Below are positions 33,283-42,197 of a DNA stretch of 64,000 bases, piece after piece. Each line of letters opens with the position of its first letter. Position 1 is the first letter of the stretch. The position numbers were made by a program, and so were the translations under genes. Source of the DNA: Pantoea vagans (GTDB lineage Bacteria > Pseudomonadota > Gammaproteobacteria > Enterobacterales > Enterobacteriaceae). Under the pieces are notes generated by a model. That model made no database searches. It was not told where the DNA came from and saw only the letters and a program-made list of their open reading frames with translations. Where the stretch lies: contig NZ_CP011427.1 of assembly GCF_001506165.1 (NCBI RefSeq), positions 868,001 through 932,000 of the forward strand. Reading direction: 5' to 3'.

Positions 33283-33906
33283 AAAATTTTACTCATTCCC
33301 ATTACGCTGCTGTTTAGCGCTGCGGCCTGGTCACATCCGCACAGCTTTATCGATATGAAAACCGAGTTTGTCAGTGACAACAATCACCTGACCGGCATGA
33401 AGATGGTGTGGACCATGGACGAGATTACCTCAGCCGATTTGCTCTATGACGCGGGCAAGGCGAAACCCGGGGATGTGGTGTGGAAAAAGCTGGCGGCACA
33501 GGTGATGGCGAATGTGTTGGGGCAGCACTACTTTTCTGAAGTGTGGCAGGACAAAACGCGCGTGAAATTCCTGAATTTACCCAAGGAGTACAACTTGTCG
33601 CGTAATAGCAACAAAGCGGTGCTGGAGTTTATTGTGCCGTTTGGTGAGCCCCAGTTACTCACTGACAGGCAGTACCGCATCCAGACGTTTGATCCGAGTT
33701 ACTTTGTCGATATGTATTACGACAACCCACAGGCATTAACCATGGACGACAGCGTGAAAGCGCATTGCCAGATTGATTTGCATACCCCGAAACCTGACGA
33801 CTCGCTGAAACAATATGCGCTGTCACTGGACAAAGCCGATGCGCCGCCTGAAGACATGGACCTGGGCCAGCAATTTGCACAAACGGTAACCCTGACATGT
33901 CATTGA
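33280..33906 (+). CDS. zevA: DUF1007 periplasmic protein, ZevA-like
   Basis: The 208-residue protein has a signal peptide (MKILLIPITLLFSAAAWS, mature end HPHSFIDMK) and the DUF1007 domain. In Haemophilus influenzae, the DUF1007 protein ZevA works with the membrane protein ZevB in zinc uptake. The mature protein begins with a His-Pro-His, suggesting metal binding. The start is fixed by the signal peptide, although there is no clear Shine-Dalgarno. It overlaps zevB by ten bases, so the two are made together. A metal role is likely; zinc rather than nickel or cobalt is inferred from ZevA and the Zur-like box. Confidence 0.75.
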   Translation: MKILLIPITLLFSAAAWSHPHSFIDMKTEFVSDNNHLTGMKMVWTMDEITSADLLYDAGKAKPGDVVWKKLAAQVMANVLGQHYFSEVWQDKTRVKFLNLPKEYNLSRNSNKAVLEFIVPFGEPQLLTDRQYRIQTFDPSYFVDMYYDNPQALTMDDSVKAHCQIDLHTPKPDDSLKQYALSLDKADAPPEDMDLGQQFAQTVTLTCH

Positions 33907-34880
33907 TTTCTCTGCCTGCCCGTACACGTCGCCTTTGGCCGCTGTGGTTGTTAGCGTTAATCATGTTGGCGGCGGGTTTTACCTTATGGCAGCACTGGTC
34001 GCAAATTCTGCTGCAAAGCGTGATGTGGCAAAAAATTCTCAATCGCGAAATGACGCAGTTACTGCAGCAAGTTTCACAGCAGCCGCAGCAGGCGGGTGTA
34101 ACGCTGATGCTGTTCAGCCTGGCGTACGGTGTCTTGCATGCGCTTGGGCCTGGCCACGGCAAAGTGGTGATCAGCACCTTTCTGGCCACCCATCCTGCAA
34201 AGCTAAAAACCAGTATGAAACTGACGCTGTTGGCCGCGCTATTACAAGGTGGCGTGGCGATTGGGTTGGTGACGGTGATGCTGGTGGTACTGCAAACCTC
34301 ATCACGGCAGATGCACCTCGGCAGCTATTGGCTGGAGAAGGGGAGCTATCTGTTAGTGATGGCGCTAGGCGTGTGGGTGGGATGGCGAGCGCTGCGTTCT
34401 CTTTATCAGGTGTTACGTCCCGTGCGGCAAAAAATGCAGATTCACGCTCTCCGTCCGCATCATCAGCATGACGAAAACTGTGGATGTGGCCATGCGCACT
34501 TGCCCAGTGCTGAACAGATGGATCAGGCAGTGAGTAAGAAAACGCAGGCGCTGGTGGTGTTTTCCATGGGGATGCGACCCTGTTCCGGAGCCATCATGAT
34601 GCTACTGTTTGCAAAGGTCATTGGTGTCTACGCCTGGGGCGTGGCCTCTGCGGTAGCGATGGCGGTCGGAACCGCGGTGACAGTTTCCGCTATGGGCCTG
34701 CTGGTTCAGCGATCGCGCCGACTGGCGGAACGATTGGGGGCGGCGAACAGCGGTACACGCATGGCAAAAATCGTGATGCCGGCGTTGGCATTGGCTGGAG
34801 GGGCATTATTGGTTCTGGCGGGAGCTTTTCTGTGGCAAAGCGCGCAACCGATGATGAGTAGCGGCTTGCGCCCGTTCTAA
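33897..34880 (+). CDS. zevB: NicO/RcnA-like metal transport permease, ZevB-like
   Basis: The 327-residue inner-membrane protein belongs to the NicO family of nickel/cobalt transporters, to which RcnA and ZevB belong. It has about six or seven helices. The family motif HALGPGHGKVVISTFLATHP is near residues 80-99, and a cytoplasmic His-rich loop (HALRPHHQHDENCGCGHAH) near 183-201 is likely metal-binding. A second conserved site is SMGMRPCSGAIM. The pairing with a DUF1007 protein points to ZevAB rather than a stand-alone exporter. A terminator follows at 34891-34916. Confidence 0.75.
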   Translation: MSLISLPARTRRLWPLWLLALIMLAAGFTLWQHWSQILLQSVMWQKILNREMTQLLQQVSQQPQQAGVTLMLFSLAYGVLHALGPGHGKVVISTFLATHPAKLKTSMKLTLLAALLQGGVAIGLVTVMLVVLQTSSRQMHLGSYWLEKGSYLLVMALGVWVGWRALRSLYQVLRPVRQKMQIHALRPHHQHDENCGCGHAHLPSAEQMDQAVSKKTQALVVFSMGMRPCSGAIMMLLFAKVIGVYAWGVASAVAMAVGTAVTVSAMGLLVQRSRRLAERLGAANSGTRMAKIVMPALALAGGALLVLAGAFLWQSAQPMMSSGLRPF

Positions 34881-34890
34881 GGGCGTAAAA

Positions 34891-34916
34891 AAAGGCGGAT
34901 AGGATATCCGCCTTTA
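34891..34916. terminator. Bidirectional terminator between zevB and suhB
   Basis: AAAGGCGGAT-AGGAT-ATCCGCCTTT lies between convergent genes with A- and T-rich flanks. Confidence 0.85.
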
Positions 34917-34922
34917 TTCTGC

Positions 34923-35726
34923 TTAGCGCTTCAGCGCTTCGCTCAGTTCTTCACGCATGGTCGCCAGCATGGCTTTAACAACGCGAGGGTTACCGGCAAC
35001 GATGTTACCGGACATCATATAGCCGTGGTTGCCGGTGAAGTCAGTCACCAGGCCACCTGCTTCACGCACCAGCAGTTCGCCCGCAGCGAAATCCCAAGGC
35101 TTCAGGCCGATCTCAAAGAAACCGTCCACACGACCAGCCGCCACGTAGGCCAGATCCAGCGCAGCAGAACCCGTACGACGGAAGTCAGCACACTGAGTAA
35201 ACAGTTTGCCCACGATATTGATGTATGGCGTGGCGTGTTGCTTCAGTTTGAACGGGAAGCCGGTGGCGAGGATGGTGCCATCCAGATCGCGTGCTGTGCT
35301 GCCACGAAGACGGTAGCCATTCAGCTGTGCGCCCTGGCCGCGTACGGCGGTGAACAGTTCGTTGCGCATTGGATCGTAAACCACGGCAACTTCGGTGCGG
35401 CCTTTAATGCGCACAGCGATAGAAACAGAGAAGTGTGGTAAACGTTTGATGAAGTTGGTGGTGCCATCCAGCGGATCGATTACCCATTGAATATCTTGAT
35501 CATCGCCCGCCAGTTCACCGCTTTCTTCGGTGACGATGGAGTGTTGCGGGTACGATTTACGAATGACTTCGATAATCAGACGTTCTGCGTCACGGTCAAC
35601 ATTGGTAACGAAGTCGTTGCTGCCTTTCTGGCTAGCTTCAACCGCGTCCGGGGTTTCATAATTCTTGGCAATTAAATTTCCGGCCTTGCGCGCTGCGCGC
35701 ACGGCGATGTTGAGCATCGGATGCAT
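34923..35726 (-). CDS. suhB: Inositol-1-monophosphatase / Nus factor SuhB
   Basis: SuhB dephosphorylates inositol monophosphate in vitro. Its main role in E. coli is as part of the rRNA antitermination complex with NusA, B, E and G. The 267-residue protein has the same length as in E. coli and is near-identical. The metal-binding motifs are Glu67 (TEESG) and Asp84/Asp87 in WVIDPLDGTTNF; the second Asp lies in KPWDFAAGELL. It diverges from trmJ. Confidence 0.97.
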   Translation of the reverse strand: MHPMLNIAVRAARKAGNLIAKNYETPDAVEASQKGSNDFVTNVDRDAERLIIEVIRKSYPQHSIVTEESGELAGDDQDIQWVIDPLDGTTNFIKRLPHFSVSIAVRIKGRTEVAVVYDPMRNELFTAVRGQGAQLNGYRLRGSTARDLDGTILATGFPFKLKQHATPYINIVGKLFTQCADFRRTGSAALDLAYVAAGRVDGFFEIGLKPWDFAAGELLVREAGGLVTDFTGNHGYMMSGNIVAGNPRVVKAMLATMREELSEALKR

Positions 35727-35847
35727 CGGTATCTCTCGCTGGATGTTAAAGAACGGGTGAAAACGGCGCGGAGTATATCAGGGTGTTCAGCAAATGTCCT
35801 GCTTTTATGCTAGGCTACGCGCCATCATTTTCTCATCACTGACTATT

Positions 35848-36591
35848 ATGCTGCAAAATATCCGAATCGTACTGGTTGAAACCTCGCACACCGGCAACAT
35901 GGGCTCTGTTGCCCGCGCTATGAAAACCATGGGCTTATCCAATCTGTATCTGGTCAACCCGCTGGTTAAACCGGATTCACAGGCCATCTCGCTTGCTGCT
36001 GGCGCCAGTGATGTGATCGGCGACGCGAAGATCGTTGATACGCTGGACGAGGCGATTGCCGGTTGTAGCTTAGTGGTGGGCACCAGTGCGCGTTCACGTT
36101 CACTGCCGTGGCCGATGCTGGATTCACGTGAATGCGGCATTAAAAGTGTTGAAGAGGGCCAGCAGGCACCCGTTGCATTGGTGTTTGGTCGCGAGCGCGT
36201 TGGCCTGACCAACGACGAATTGCAGAAGTGCCATTATCACGTTGCCATTCAGGCCAACCCAGAATACAGCTCGCTCAACCTGGCGATGGCCGTGCAGATT
36301 ATTGCCTACGAAGTGCGTATGGCCTGGCTGGAAGCACAGGAAAAAGCCAACCCGCAGCCGCAAGAAGAGGAGTCTCCTTATCCTTTAGTGGACGATCTGG
36401 AGCGTTTCTATCAGCACATTGAAAAGATGATGCTGGACAGTGGCTTTATTCGCGAAGGTACGCCGAGCCAGGTGATGAGCAAACTGCGTCGTCTGTATAC
36501 CCGCGCGCGCCCGGAGCGTGATGAATTGAATATCCTGCGCGGCATGCTGGCATCCTTCCAAAAGCCTAAAGGTGATAAGGGTAATAGTTGA
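35848..36591 (+). CDS. trmJ: tRNA (cytidine/uridine-2'-O-)-methyltransferase TrmJ
   Basis: TrmJ methylates the 2'-OH of nucleotide 32 in several tRNAs. From ATG 35848 the protein is 247 residues, starting [20 protein letters not shown] as in E. coli. The SPOUT fold is shown by [27 protein letters not shown] and the knot segment [13 protein letters not shown]. An upstream in-frame ATG (35794) is rejected. The last codons overlap the first IscR box of the iscR promoter. Confidence 0.96.
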   Translation: MLQNIRIVLVETSHTGNMGSVARAMKTMGLSNLYLVNPLVKPDSQAISLAAGASDVIGDAKIVDTLDEAIAGCSLVVGTSARSRSLPWPMLDSRECGIKSVEEGQQAPVALVFGRERVGLTNDELQKCHYHVAIQANPEYSSLNLAMAVQIIAYEVRMAWLEAQEKANPQPQEEESPYPLVDDLERFYQHIEKMMLDSGFIREGTPSQVMSKLRRLYTRARPERDELNILRGMLASFQKPKGDKGNS

Positions 36592-36608
36592 GTAAAACAG
36601 TTGGTTAA
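36584..36608 (+). promoter_or_regulatory. IscR type 1 box A
   Basis: This 25-bp site, starting ATAGTTGAGTAAAACAGT, matches the IscR type 1 consensus ATASYYGACTRWWWYAGT and its 3' half at about 21 of 25 positions. It overlaps the trmJ stop codon. Confidence 0.7.
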
Positions 36609-36633
36609 ATAGTTGAGTAAATTACTTGGTTAA
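36609..36633 (+). promoter_or_regulatory. IscR type 1 box B
   Basis: The second box (ATAGTTGAGTAAATTACT..) matches at about 20 of 25 positions and abuts box A without a gap. Confidence 0.7.
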
Positions 36634-36658
36634 ATAGTTGACCGTTTTACTCAGGAAT
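36634..36658 (+). promoter_or_regulatory. IscR type 1 box C over the -35 element
   Basis: The third box (ATAGTTGACCGTTTTACTC..) matches at about 22 of 25 positions and includes the -35 TTGACC. Binding of [2Fe-2S]-IscR would repress iscR. Confidence 0.75.
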
Positions 36659-36666
36659 GGCAGACT
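36638..36666 (+). promoter_or_regulatory. iscR promoter (-35 and extended -10)
   Basis: TTGACC (36638-36643), a 17-base spacer and CAGACT (36661-36666) preceded by TG form an extended -10 promoter. Transcription would start near 36673, about 54 nt before iscR. Confidence 0.6.
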
Positions 36667-36726
36667 GGCGTCAATTCATCAGATAGCCCGCCGATACCCG
36701 GACGGACGCTTACGAGGTTGTATGCT

Positions 36727-37224
36727 ATGAGACTGACATCCAAAGGACGTTATGCCGTAACCGCTATGCTGGACGTTGCACTGCACTCCAATGAGGGCCC
36801 GGTGCCACTGGCAGATATTTCTGAGCGTCAGGGCATTTCGCTCTCCTATCTGGAGCAGTTATTCTCGCGTCTACGTAAGCACGGCCTGGTAGCCAGCGTT
36901 CGTGGCCCAGGCGGCGGTTATCTGTTAGGTAAAGATGCGGGCGCTATCGCCGTGGGTGCAGTGATTACCGCGGTTGACGAATCCGTTGATGCGACCAAAT
37001 GCCAGGGCAAAGAAGGTTGCCAGGGCGGCGAACGTTGCCTGACCCACGTTCTGTGGCGTGATCTGAGCGAGCGCATCAGCGAATTCCTCAACAACATCAC
37101 CTTGGCAGAACTGGTCAACAACCAAGAGATCCTGGACGTAGCAGACCGTCAGAATATGACTGATAACCGTCGCTTCCAGCAGCACCGCATGCAAGAAACC
37201 ATCAACGTTAATCTGCGCGCTTAA
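36727..37224 (+). CDS. iscR: Fe-S cluster-sensing regulator IscR
   Basis: IscR binds a [2Fe-2S] cluster and represses its own operon through type 1 sites; the apo form activates suf through type 2 sites. From ATG 36727 the protein is 165 residues. The winged helix (about 1-65, [20 protein letters not shown]) and the cluster ligands Cys92, Cys98, Cys104 and His107 ([16 protein letters not shown]) are all conserved, so it should still sense clusters. The usual downstream cluster-assembly genes are missing except iscS. An ATG three codons upstream is less likely. Confidence 0.96.
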   Translation: MRLTSKGRYAVTAMLDVALHSNEGPVPLADISERQGISLSYLEQLFSRLRKHGLVASVRGPGGGYLLGKDAGAIAVGAVITAVDESVDATKCQGKEGCQGGERCLTHVLWRDLSERISEFLNNITLAELVNNQEILDVADRQNMTDNRRFQQHRMQETINVNLRA

Positions 37225-37241
37225 TTCTCTCCCAGTTCTAA

Positions 37242-37277
37242 CCCGTCATGCTTGGTCTTCAGCCAAAGCATGACGGG
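37242..37277 (+). terminator. Strong stem-loop after iscR
   Basis: CCCGTCATGCTTGG and CCAAAGCATGACGGG form a 14-bp stem with one bulged base and a seven-base loop, 17 nt after the iscR stop. No clean T-run follows, so it may protect the iscR 3' end or attenuate rather than terminate fully. Its right arm is also the start of the duplicated 190-bp unit. Confidence 0.55.
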
Positions 37278-37644
37278 TTCATTCCCTCAAACGTTTTCGT
37301 CGTCCACTCTTAAACTCTCAATTTCTACGCTATAGTTCTCGATCCCGACCCTAAATGATTTACGTTGCAAGAAGGCGGCAAGTGAACGAATCCCCAGGAG
37401 CTTACATCAGTAAGTGACTGGGGTGAGAGCGCGCAGCCAACGCACTTGTGGCGTAAAGCATGACGCATTCATTCCCTCAAATGTTTTCGTCGCCCACTCT
37501 TAAACTCTCAATTTCAACGCTATAGTTCTCGATCCCGACCCTAAATGATTTACGTTGCAAGAAGGCGGTAAGTGAACGAATCCCCAGGAGCTTACATCAG
37601 TAAGTGACTGGGGTGAGAGCGCGCAGCCAACGCACTTGTGGCGT
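37265..37644 (+). repeat. Tandem duplication of a 190-bp unit containing ERIC
   Basis: Positions 37265-37454 and 37455-37644 are two direct copies with exactly 190-bp period and only about six differences. The first 13 bases of a third copy (AAAGCATGACGGG) follow at 37645. Each copy holds about 63 bp of spacer (TTCATTCCCTCAAA..) and one ERIC element. The unit fills nearly the whole iscR-iscS gap. Confidence 0.9.
37346..37463 (+). repeat. ERIC element, copy 1
   Basis: The core GAATCCCCAGGAGCTTACAT and the following GTAAGTGACTGGGGTGAG are the conserved ERIC (IRU) sequences. The central hairpin pairs CCCAG..CTTAC with GTAAG..CTGGG. The outer arms ATG-TTTACG-CAAG and CTTG-CGTAAA-CAT pair imperfectly. 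The right tip of this copy is altered at the tandem junction (GCATTC instead of GGGTCG). Confidence 0.9.
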
Positions 37645-37660
37645 AAAGCATGACGGGTCG
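37536..37660 (+). repeat. ERIC element, copy 2
   Basis: Same structure as copy 1, with both tips present: CGACCC at the left and GGGTCG at the right. It ends 47 bp before iscS. Confidence 0.9.
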
Positions 37661-37707
37661 ATTCATGCTATAAAGGCGTATGATTTAATATACGGAGTTC
37701 TAGCGCA

Positions 37708-38877
37708 ATGAAATTACCGATCTACCTGGATTACGCAGCGACCACGCCTGCGGATCCGCGTGTCGCCACCAAAATGATGCAGTTCCTCACTTTGGATGGC
37801 ACCTTCGGTAACCCCGCTTCCCGTTCTCACCGTTTTGGCTGGCAGGCTGAAGAAGCCGTTGATGTGGCACGCAATCAGATTGCTGAGCTGGTTAACGCCG
37901 ATCCGCGTGAAATCGTTTTTACCTCTGGCGCTACTGAAGCTGACAACCTTGCGATTAAAGGTGCAGCGCAGTTCCATCAGGCACGCGGCAAGCACATCAT
38001 TACCAGCCAAACAGAGCACAAAGCCGTGCTGGATAGCTGCCAACAGCTGGAGCGTGAAGGTTTTGACGTCACCTGGCTTCAGCCGGGTAGCGACGGCATT
38101 GTCACGCCTGCGATGCTGGAAGCCGCGCTGCGTGACGATACCGTACTGGTTTCACTGATGCATGTGAACAATGAAACCGGGGTGATTCAGGACATCGCGG
38201 CCTTTGGCGCATTGTGCCGGTCGCGTGACATTCTGTTCCACGTTGACGCCACCCAAAGTGTGGGCAAGCTGCCGATTGACGTCAGTACACTGCCGGTCGA
38301 TCTGATGTCGTTCTCTGCACATAAAATTTATGGTCCAAAAGGCATTGGTGCGCTGTGGGTGCGTCGCAAGCCTAAATTGCAGATTGATGCGCAGATGCAC
38401 GGCGGTGGACACGAGCGAGGGATGCGTTCAGGGACGTTACCGGTGCATCAAATCGTGGGGATGGGCGAGGCGTACCGCATTGCGCGTGAGGAGATGGACA
38501 GTGAAATGGCGCGTCTTGCGACATTGCGTCAGCGTCTCTGGCACGGTGTGAGTCAGTTAGATAATGTTAAGGTTAACGGCTCGCTGGAGCAGGGCGCGCC
38601 GAATATTCTGAACCTCAGTTTTGCCCACGTTGATGGCGAATCGCTGATTATGGCGTTGAAAGACTTGGCGCTCTCATCCGGTTCCGCCTGTACCTCTGCC
38701 AGCCTCGAACCCTCTTATGTGCTACGCGCCATGGGCGTTGAACAGGAGCTGGCTCACAGTTCACTGCGCTTCTCTCTGGGCCGTTTCACCACAGAGGAAG
38801 AGATTGATTATGCTATTGAACTGGTTAAAAAAGCGGTCAGTCGTTTGCAGACGTTAACCCCTGCAACGTCCCGCTAA
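37708..38877 (+). CDS. iscS: Cysteine desulfurase IscS, short C-terminus
   Basis: IscS takes sulfur from cysteine onto its own Cys328 and passes it to acceptors for Fe-S clusters, thiolated tRNA, thiamin and molybdopterin. The 389-residue PLP protein keeps Lys206 ([11 protein letters not shown]), Cys328 ([14 protein letters not shown]), [10 protein letters not shown] and [18 protein letters not shown]. It aligns to E. coli IscS without gaps to about residue 385, then ends in ATSR, so the last 19 residues of the 404-residue E. coli protein are absent. In E. coli the C-terminal tail is needed to bind IscU, and iscU is also absent here. The gene follows two ERIC copies and is followed directly by pepB. 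Confidence 0.95.
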   Translation: MKLPIYLDYAATTPADPRVATKMMQFLTLDGTFGNPASRSHRFGWQAEEAVDVARNQIAELVNADPREIVFTSGATEADNLAIKGAAQFHQARGKHIITSQTEHKAVLDSCQQLEREGFDVTWLQPGSDGIVTPAMLEAALRDDTVLVSLMHVNNETGVIQDIAAFGALCRSRDILFHVDATQSVGKLPIDVSTLPVDLMSFSAHKIYGPKGIGALWVRRKPKLQIDAQMHGGGHERGMRSGTLPVHQIVGMGEAYRIAREEMDSEMARLATLRQRLWHGVSQLDNVKVNGSLEQGAPNILNLSFAHVDGESLIMALKDLALSSGSACTSASLEPSYVLRAMGVEQELAHSSLRFSLGRFTTEEEIDYAIELVKKAVSRLQTLTPATSR

Positions 38878-38887
38878 TTCATGCACC

Positions 38888-38911
38888 CCTTGCGCCGGTT
38901 CTGGCGCAAGG
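38888..38911 (+). terminator. Hairpin between iscS and pepB
   Basis: CCTTGCGCC-GGTTCT-GGCGCAAGG is a perfect nine-base stem 10 nt after iscS. It has no T-run, so it is either a weak terminator or an mRNA-stabilising structure. It marks the site where iscU to iscX would normally lie. Confidence 0.45.
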
Positions 38912-38938
38912 TGACACCTAACGCAACGGAGCCACGCG

Positions 38939-40225
<1,287 letters not shown>

Positions 40226-40232
40226 AGCCGCT

Positions 40233-40292
40233 GCGCATCATGCGCTGCTGCAGGGCCGCCATTTATGGCGGCCAAAAAGCGCTTAAGTCACA
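40233..40292. repeat. Bipartite palindromic intergenic repeat, copy 2
   Basis: GCGCAT-C-ATGCGC (40233-40245) is followed by GCAGGGCCGCCATTTATGGC, GGCC, then AAAAAGCGCTTAAGT and CAC. The second half matches 15361-15403 at most positions, including the invariant CAAAAAGCGCTTAAGT. It lies between pepB and sseB. Confidence 0.65.
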
Positions 40293-40331
40293 GACTTCTG
40301 CCTGAGCTTGCCGTTTTTTGGAACTGGATAA

Positions 40332-41099
40332 ATGAGTAATCGTCTTGAAGAGGTGCTGAAGCTGGCCGCTACTGAGCCCGCGCACCGTCCGGAATTTTTT
40401 CAACTGCTACTGGAATCTGACGTCTGGGTACCGGGTGAAAGTCCTGCTGAACAATTTGATGCCACCTCACCGGTGGAATTGCTGCACTGGGAAAAAGAGG
40501 GCGGTGGTAGCGTGATCCCGTTCTTCACTTCTGAAGAGGCGATGGGTGAGGCGATCAAAGAGGAGCAGCCATACCTGCGTTTACCGGCGCGAACCCTGTT
40601 CGAGATGACGTTGGGGGAGAGTTTGTTCCTCAATCCGAAGTTGCCAGCGGGCAAAGAGTTTTCTCCGGGCGAGATTGCGCATCTTATCGGTGAAGAGGGC
40701 AGTGCACTTAGCCAGCAAACCGTTCTGGAAGGTGGCCATGCGCTGTTATTGTCGGAAGTCGCTGAGCCACCGGCGCAGATGATTGATTCGCTCACGCAGC
40801 TGTTTGCCAAGTACAAGCAGGTGCGTCGTGCTTATATTGCCAGCATCCGCGAAAGCGCCACGGAAGAACCGAACCTGCTGATTGGCATTGAAGCGGACAG
40901 CAATATTGATGAGATTATCCAGGCCGCAGGCAGTGTCGCTACCGATACGCTGGCAGACGATGCCCCCATCGATATCTGCGAAGTGGTGAGCGATGAGAAG
41001 GGCGTGAGCCATTTCTTTACTGCTCACATCACACCGTTCTACGAGCGCCGCTGGGGCAGCTTCCTGCGTGATTTCAAAGGCAGCCAGCGCATTATTTAA
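40332..41099 (+). CDS. sseB: Enhanced serine sensitivity protein SseB
   Basis: SseB causes enhanced serine sensitivity when overproduced in E. coli; its mechanism is unknown. The 255-residue protein has the N-terminal SseB domain (WEKEGGGSVIPFFTSEEAM, MTLGESLFLNPKLP) and the SseB C-terminal domain (NLLIGIEADSNIDEIIQAAG) ending YERRWGSFLRDFKGSQRII. It is unrelated to the Salmonella secretion protein of the same name. It is convergent with sseA across a palindromic element. Confidence 0.93.
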   Translation: MSNRLEEVLKLAATEPAHRPEFFQLLLESDVWVPGESPAEQFDATSPVELLHWEKEGGGSVIPFFTSEEAMGEAIKEEQPYLRLPARTLFEMTLGESLFLNPKLPAGKEFSPGEIAHLIGEEGSALSQQTVLEGGHALLLSEVAEPPAQMIDSLTQLFAKYKQVRRAYIASIRESATEEPNLLIGIEADSNIDEIIQAAGSVATDTLADDAPIDICEVVSDEKGVSHFFTAHITPFYERRWGSFLRDFKGSQRII

Positions 41100-41109
41100 A
41101 ATACCCGTT

Positions 41110-41187
41110 GTAGCGGCGCAATTTATTGCGCATCGGTCAGCCATCGTGCGGCTTCAGATACGCGCGTTAAATCGCGCCGCTACCCTG
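41110..41187. repeat. Long palindromic element between sseB and sseA
   Basis: TAGCGGCGCAATTTATTGCG (41111-41130) and GCGCGTTAAATCGCGCCGCT (41162-41181) are imperfect inverted copies of each other about 30 bp apart. The first also folds on itself (GCGCAATTTATTGCGC). It lies between convergent genes and may terminate both, but the shape suggests a REP-like family. Confidence 0.65.
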
Positions 41188-41199
41188 CATTGCAATCTC

Positions 41200-42042
41200 T
41201 TATTTCTCGATCGGCAAATCGTCGCGGCTGCCCCATTCTCCCCAAGAGCCGTCATACAGCGTCACATCTCGCACACCCAAAGCGGTCAATGCCAGAATCA
41301 CCACTACCGCCGTCACGCCAGAACCACAGCTGGCGATAATCGGCTGATCCAGCTTGATTCCCGCTTTCTCGAACAGATCGCGCAGCTCAGCAGCGGGCTT
41401 AAGCGCACCGTTCACCACCAGATTATTCCACGGCATGTTCAGGCTGTTGGGAATGTGTCCGCGCAGTAAGCCGGGACGGGGCTCATCCACTTCAGCGTTA
41501 AAGCGGTTAGCGGCACGGGCATCAACGATCTGTGCGCCACCTTCATGGCTGATCAGCAGCACATCCGTCAGGCGCTTCACCTGCGCGCTGTCATAGTTGG
41601 CTTCAAACTCGCCTTCCGGCAAGCTGACTGGCCCTGTCGCAACGTCAAACCCGGCCGCTTTCCAACCCTGTAATCCTCCCGCCAGTATGGAGACGTTCAC
41701 GCAACCAAAGGCGCGCAGCATCCACCAGGCGCGTGGCGCAGAAAACAGGTTGCCCTCATCGTAGATCACCAGATGTTTATCCTGGTTGACGCCCAGTTCG
41801 CGCATCGCGACTGCAAAAGCTTCGGGGCGCGGCATCATATGTGGATAAGCGCTGGTGTGATCGGATAAAGCTTCGATATTGAAGTAAGGCGCATCCGGCA
41901 AATGTCCAGCCAGATATTCTGCCTCGATATCGCGCACCGCTTCCTGACCAGGCGGCAACATGCGCGCATCCAAAACCTGCAACGTTTCCTCGGTGTAATG
42001 CTCTTTTAACCAATCGGCAGATACAAACAGGGGAGCTGTCAT
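41200..42042 (-). CDS. sseA: 3-mercaptopyruvate sulfurtransferase
   Basis: SseA transfers sulfur from 3-mercaptopyruvate to thiol acceptors or cyanide in the cytoplasm. The 280-residue protein has two rhodanese domains. The first is inactive (YDEGNLFSAPRAWWMLRAFG) and the second carries the catalytic Cys239 in CGSGVTA, the loop typical of mercaptopyruvate enzymes. Length matches the E. coli protein (281). It diverges from yfhM. Confidence 0.95.
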   Translation of the reverse strand: MTAPLFVSADWLKEHYTEETLQVLDARMLPPGQEAVRDIEAEYLAGHLPDAPYFNIEALSDHTSAYPHMMPRPEAFAVAMRELGVNQDKHLVIYDEGNLFSAPRAWWMLRAFGCVNVSILAGGLQGWKAAGFDVATGPVSLPEGEFEANYDSAQVKRLTDVLLISHEGGAQIVDARAANRFNAEVDEPRPGLLRGHIPNSLNMPWNNLVVNGALKPAAELRDLFEKAGIKLDQPIIASCGSGVTAVVVILALTALGVRDVTLYDGSWGEWGSRDDLPIEK

Positions 42043-42197
42043 CGCAACAACCTCTTCTTAATCATCGGAAAGCAGAAAGGCCCAGTGTCCGGGAATGTGA
42101 ACGCTATCTCAAGGGTATCATTGCTAAAGTGAGTAGGTTGATGTGAAATTGCGCAGCAAACACTTTTTAACCTTTTGGGGCTGGTGAGGGACTTACC

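Noticed and set aside
36584..36658. 25-bp tandem repeat that could be read as a tiny CRISPR array
   Set aside because: The units abut without spacers and match the IscR type 1 consensus at the iscR promoter.
37265..37644. 190-bp direct repeat as a possible transposon or attachment site
   Set aside because: No transposase, integrase or terminal target duplication. The core is ERIC, a known non-coding element.
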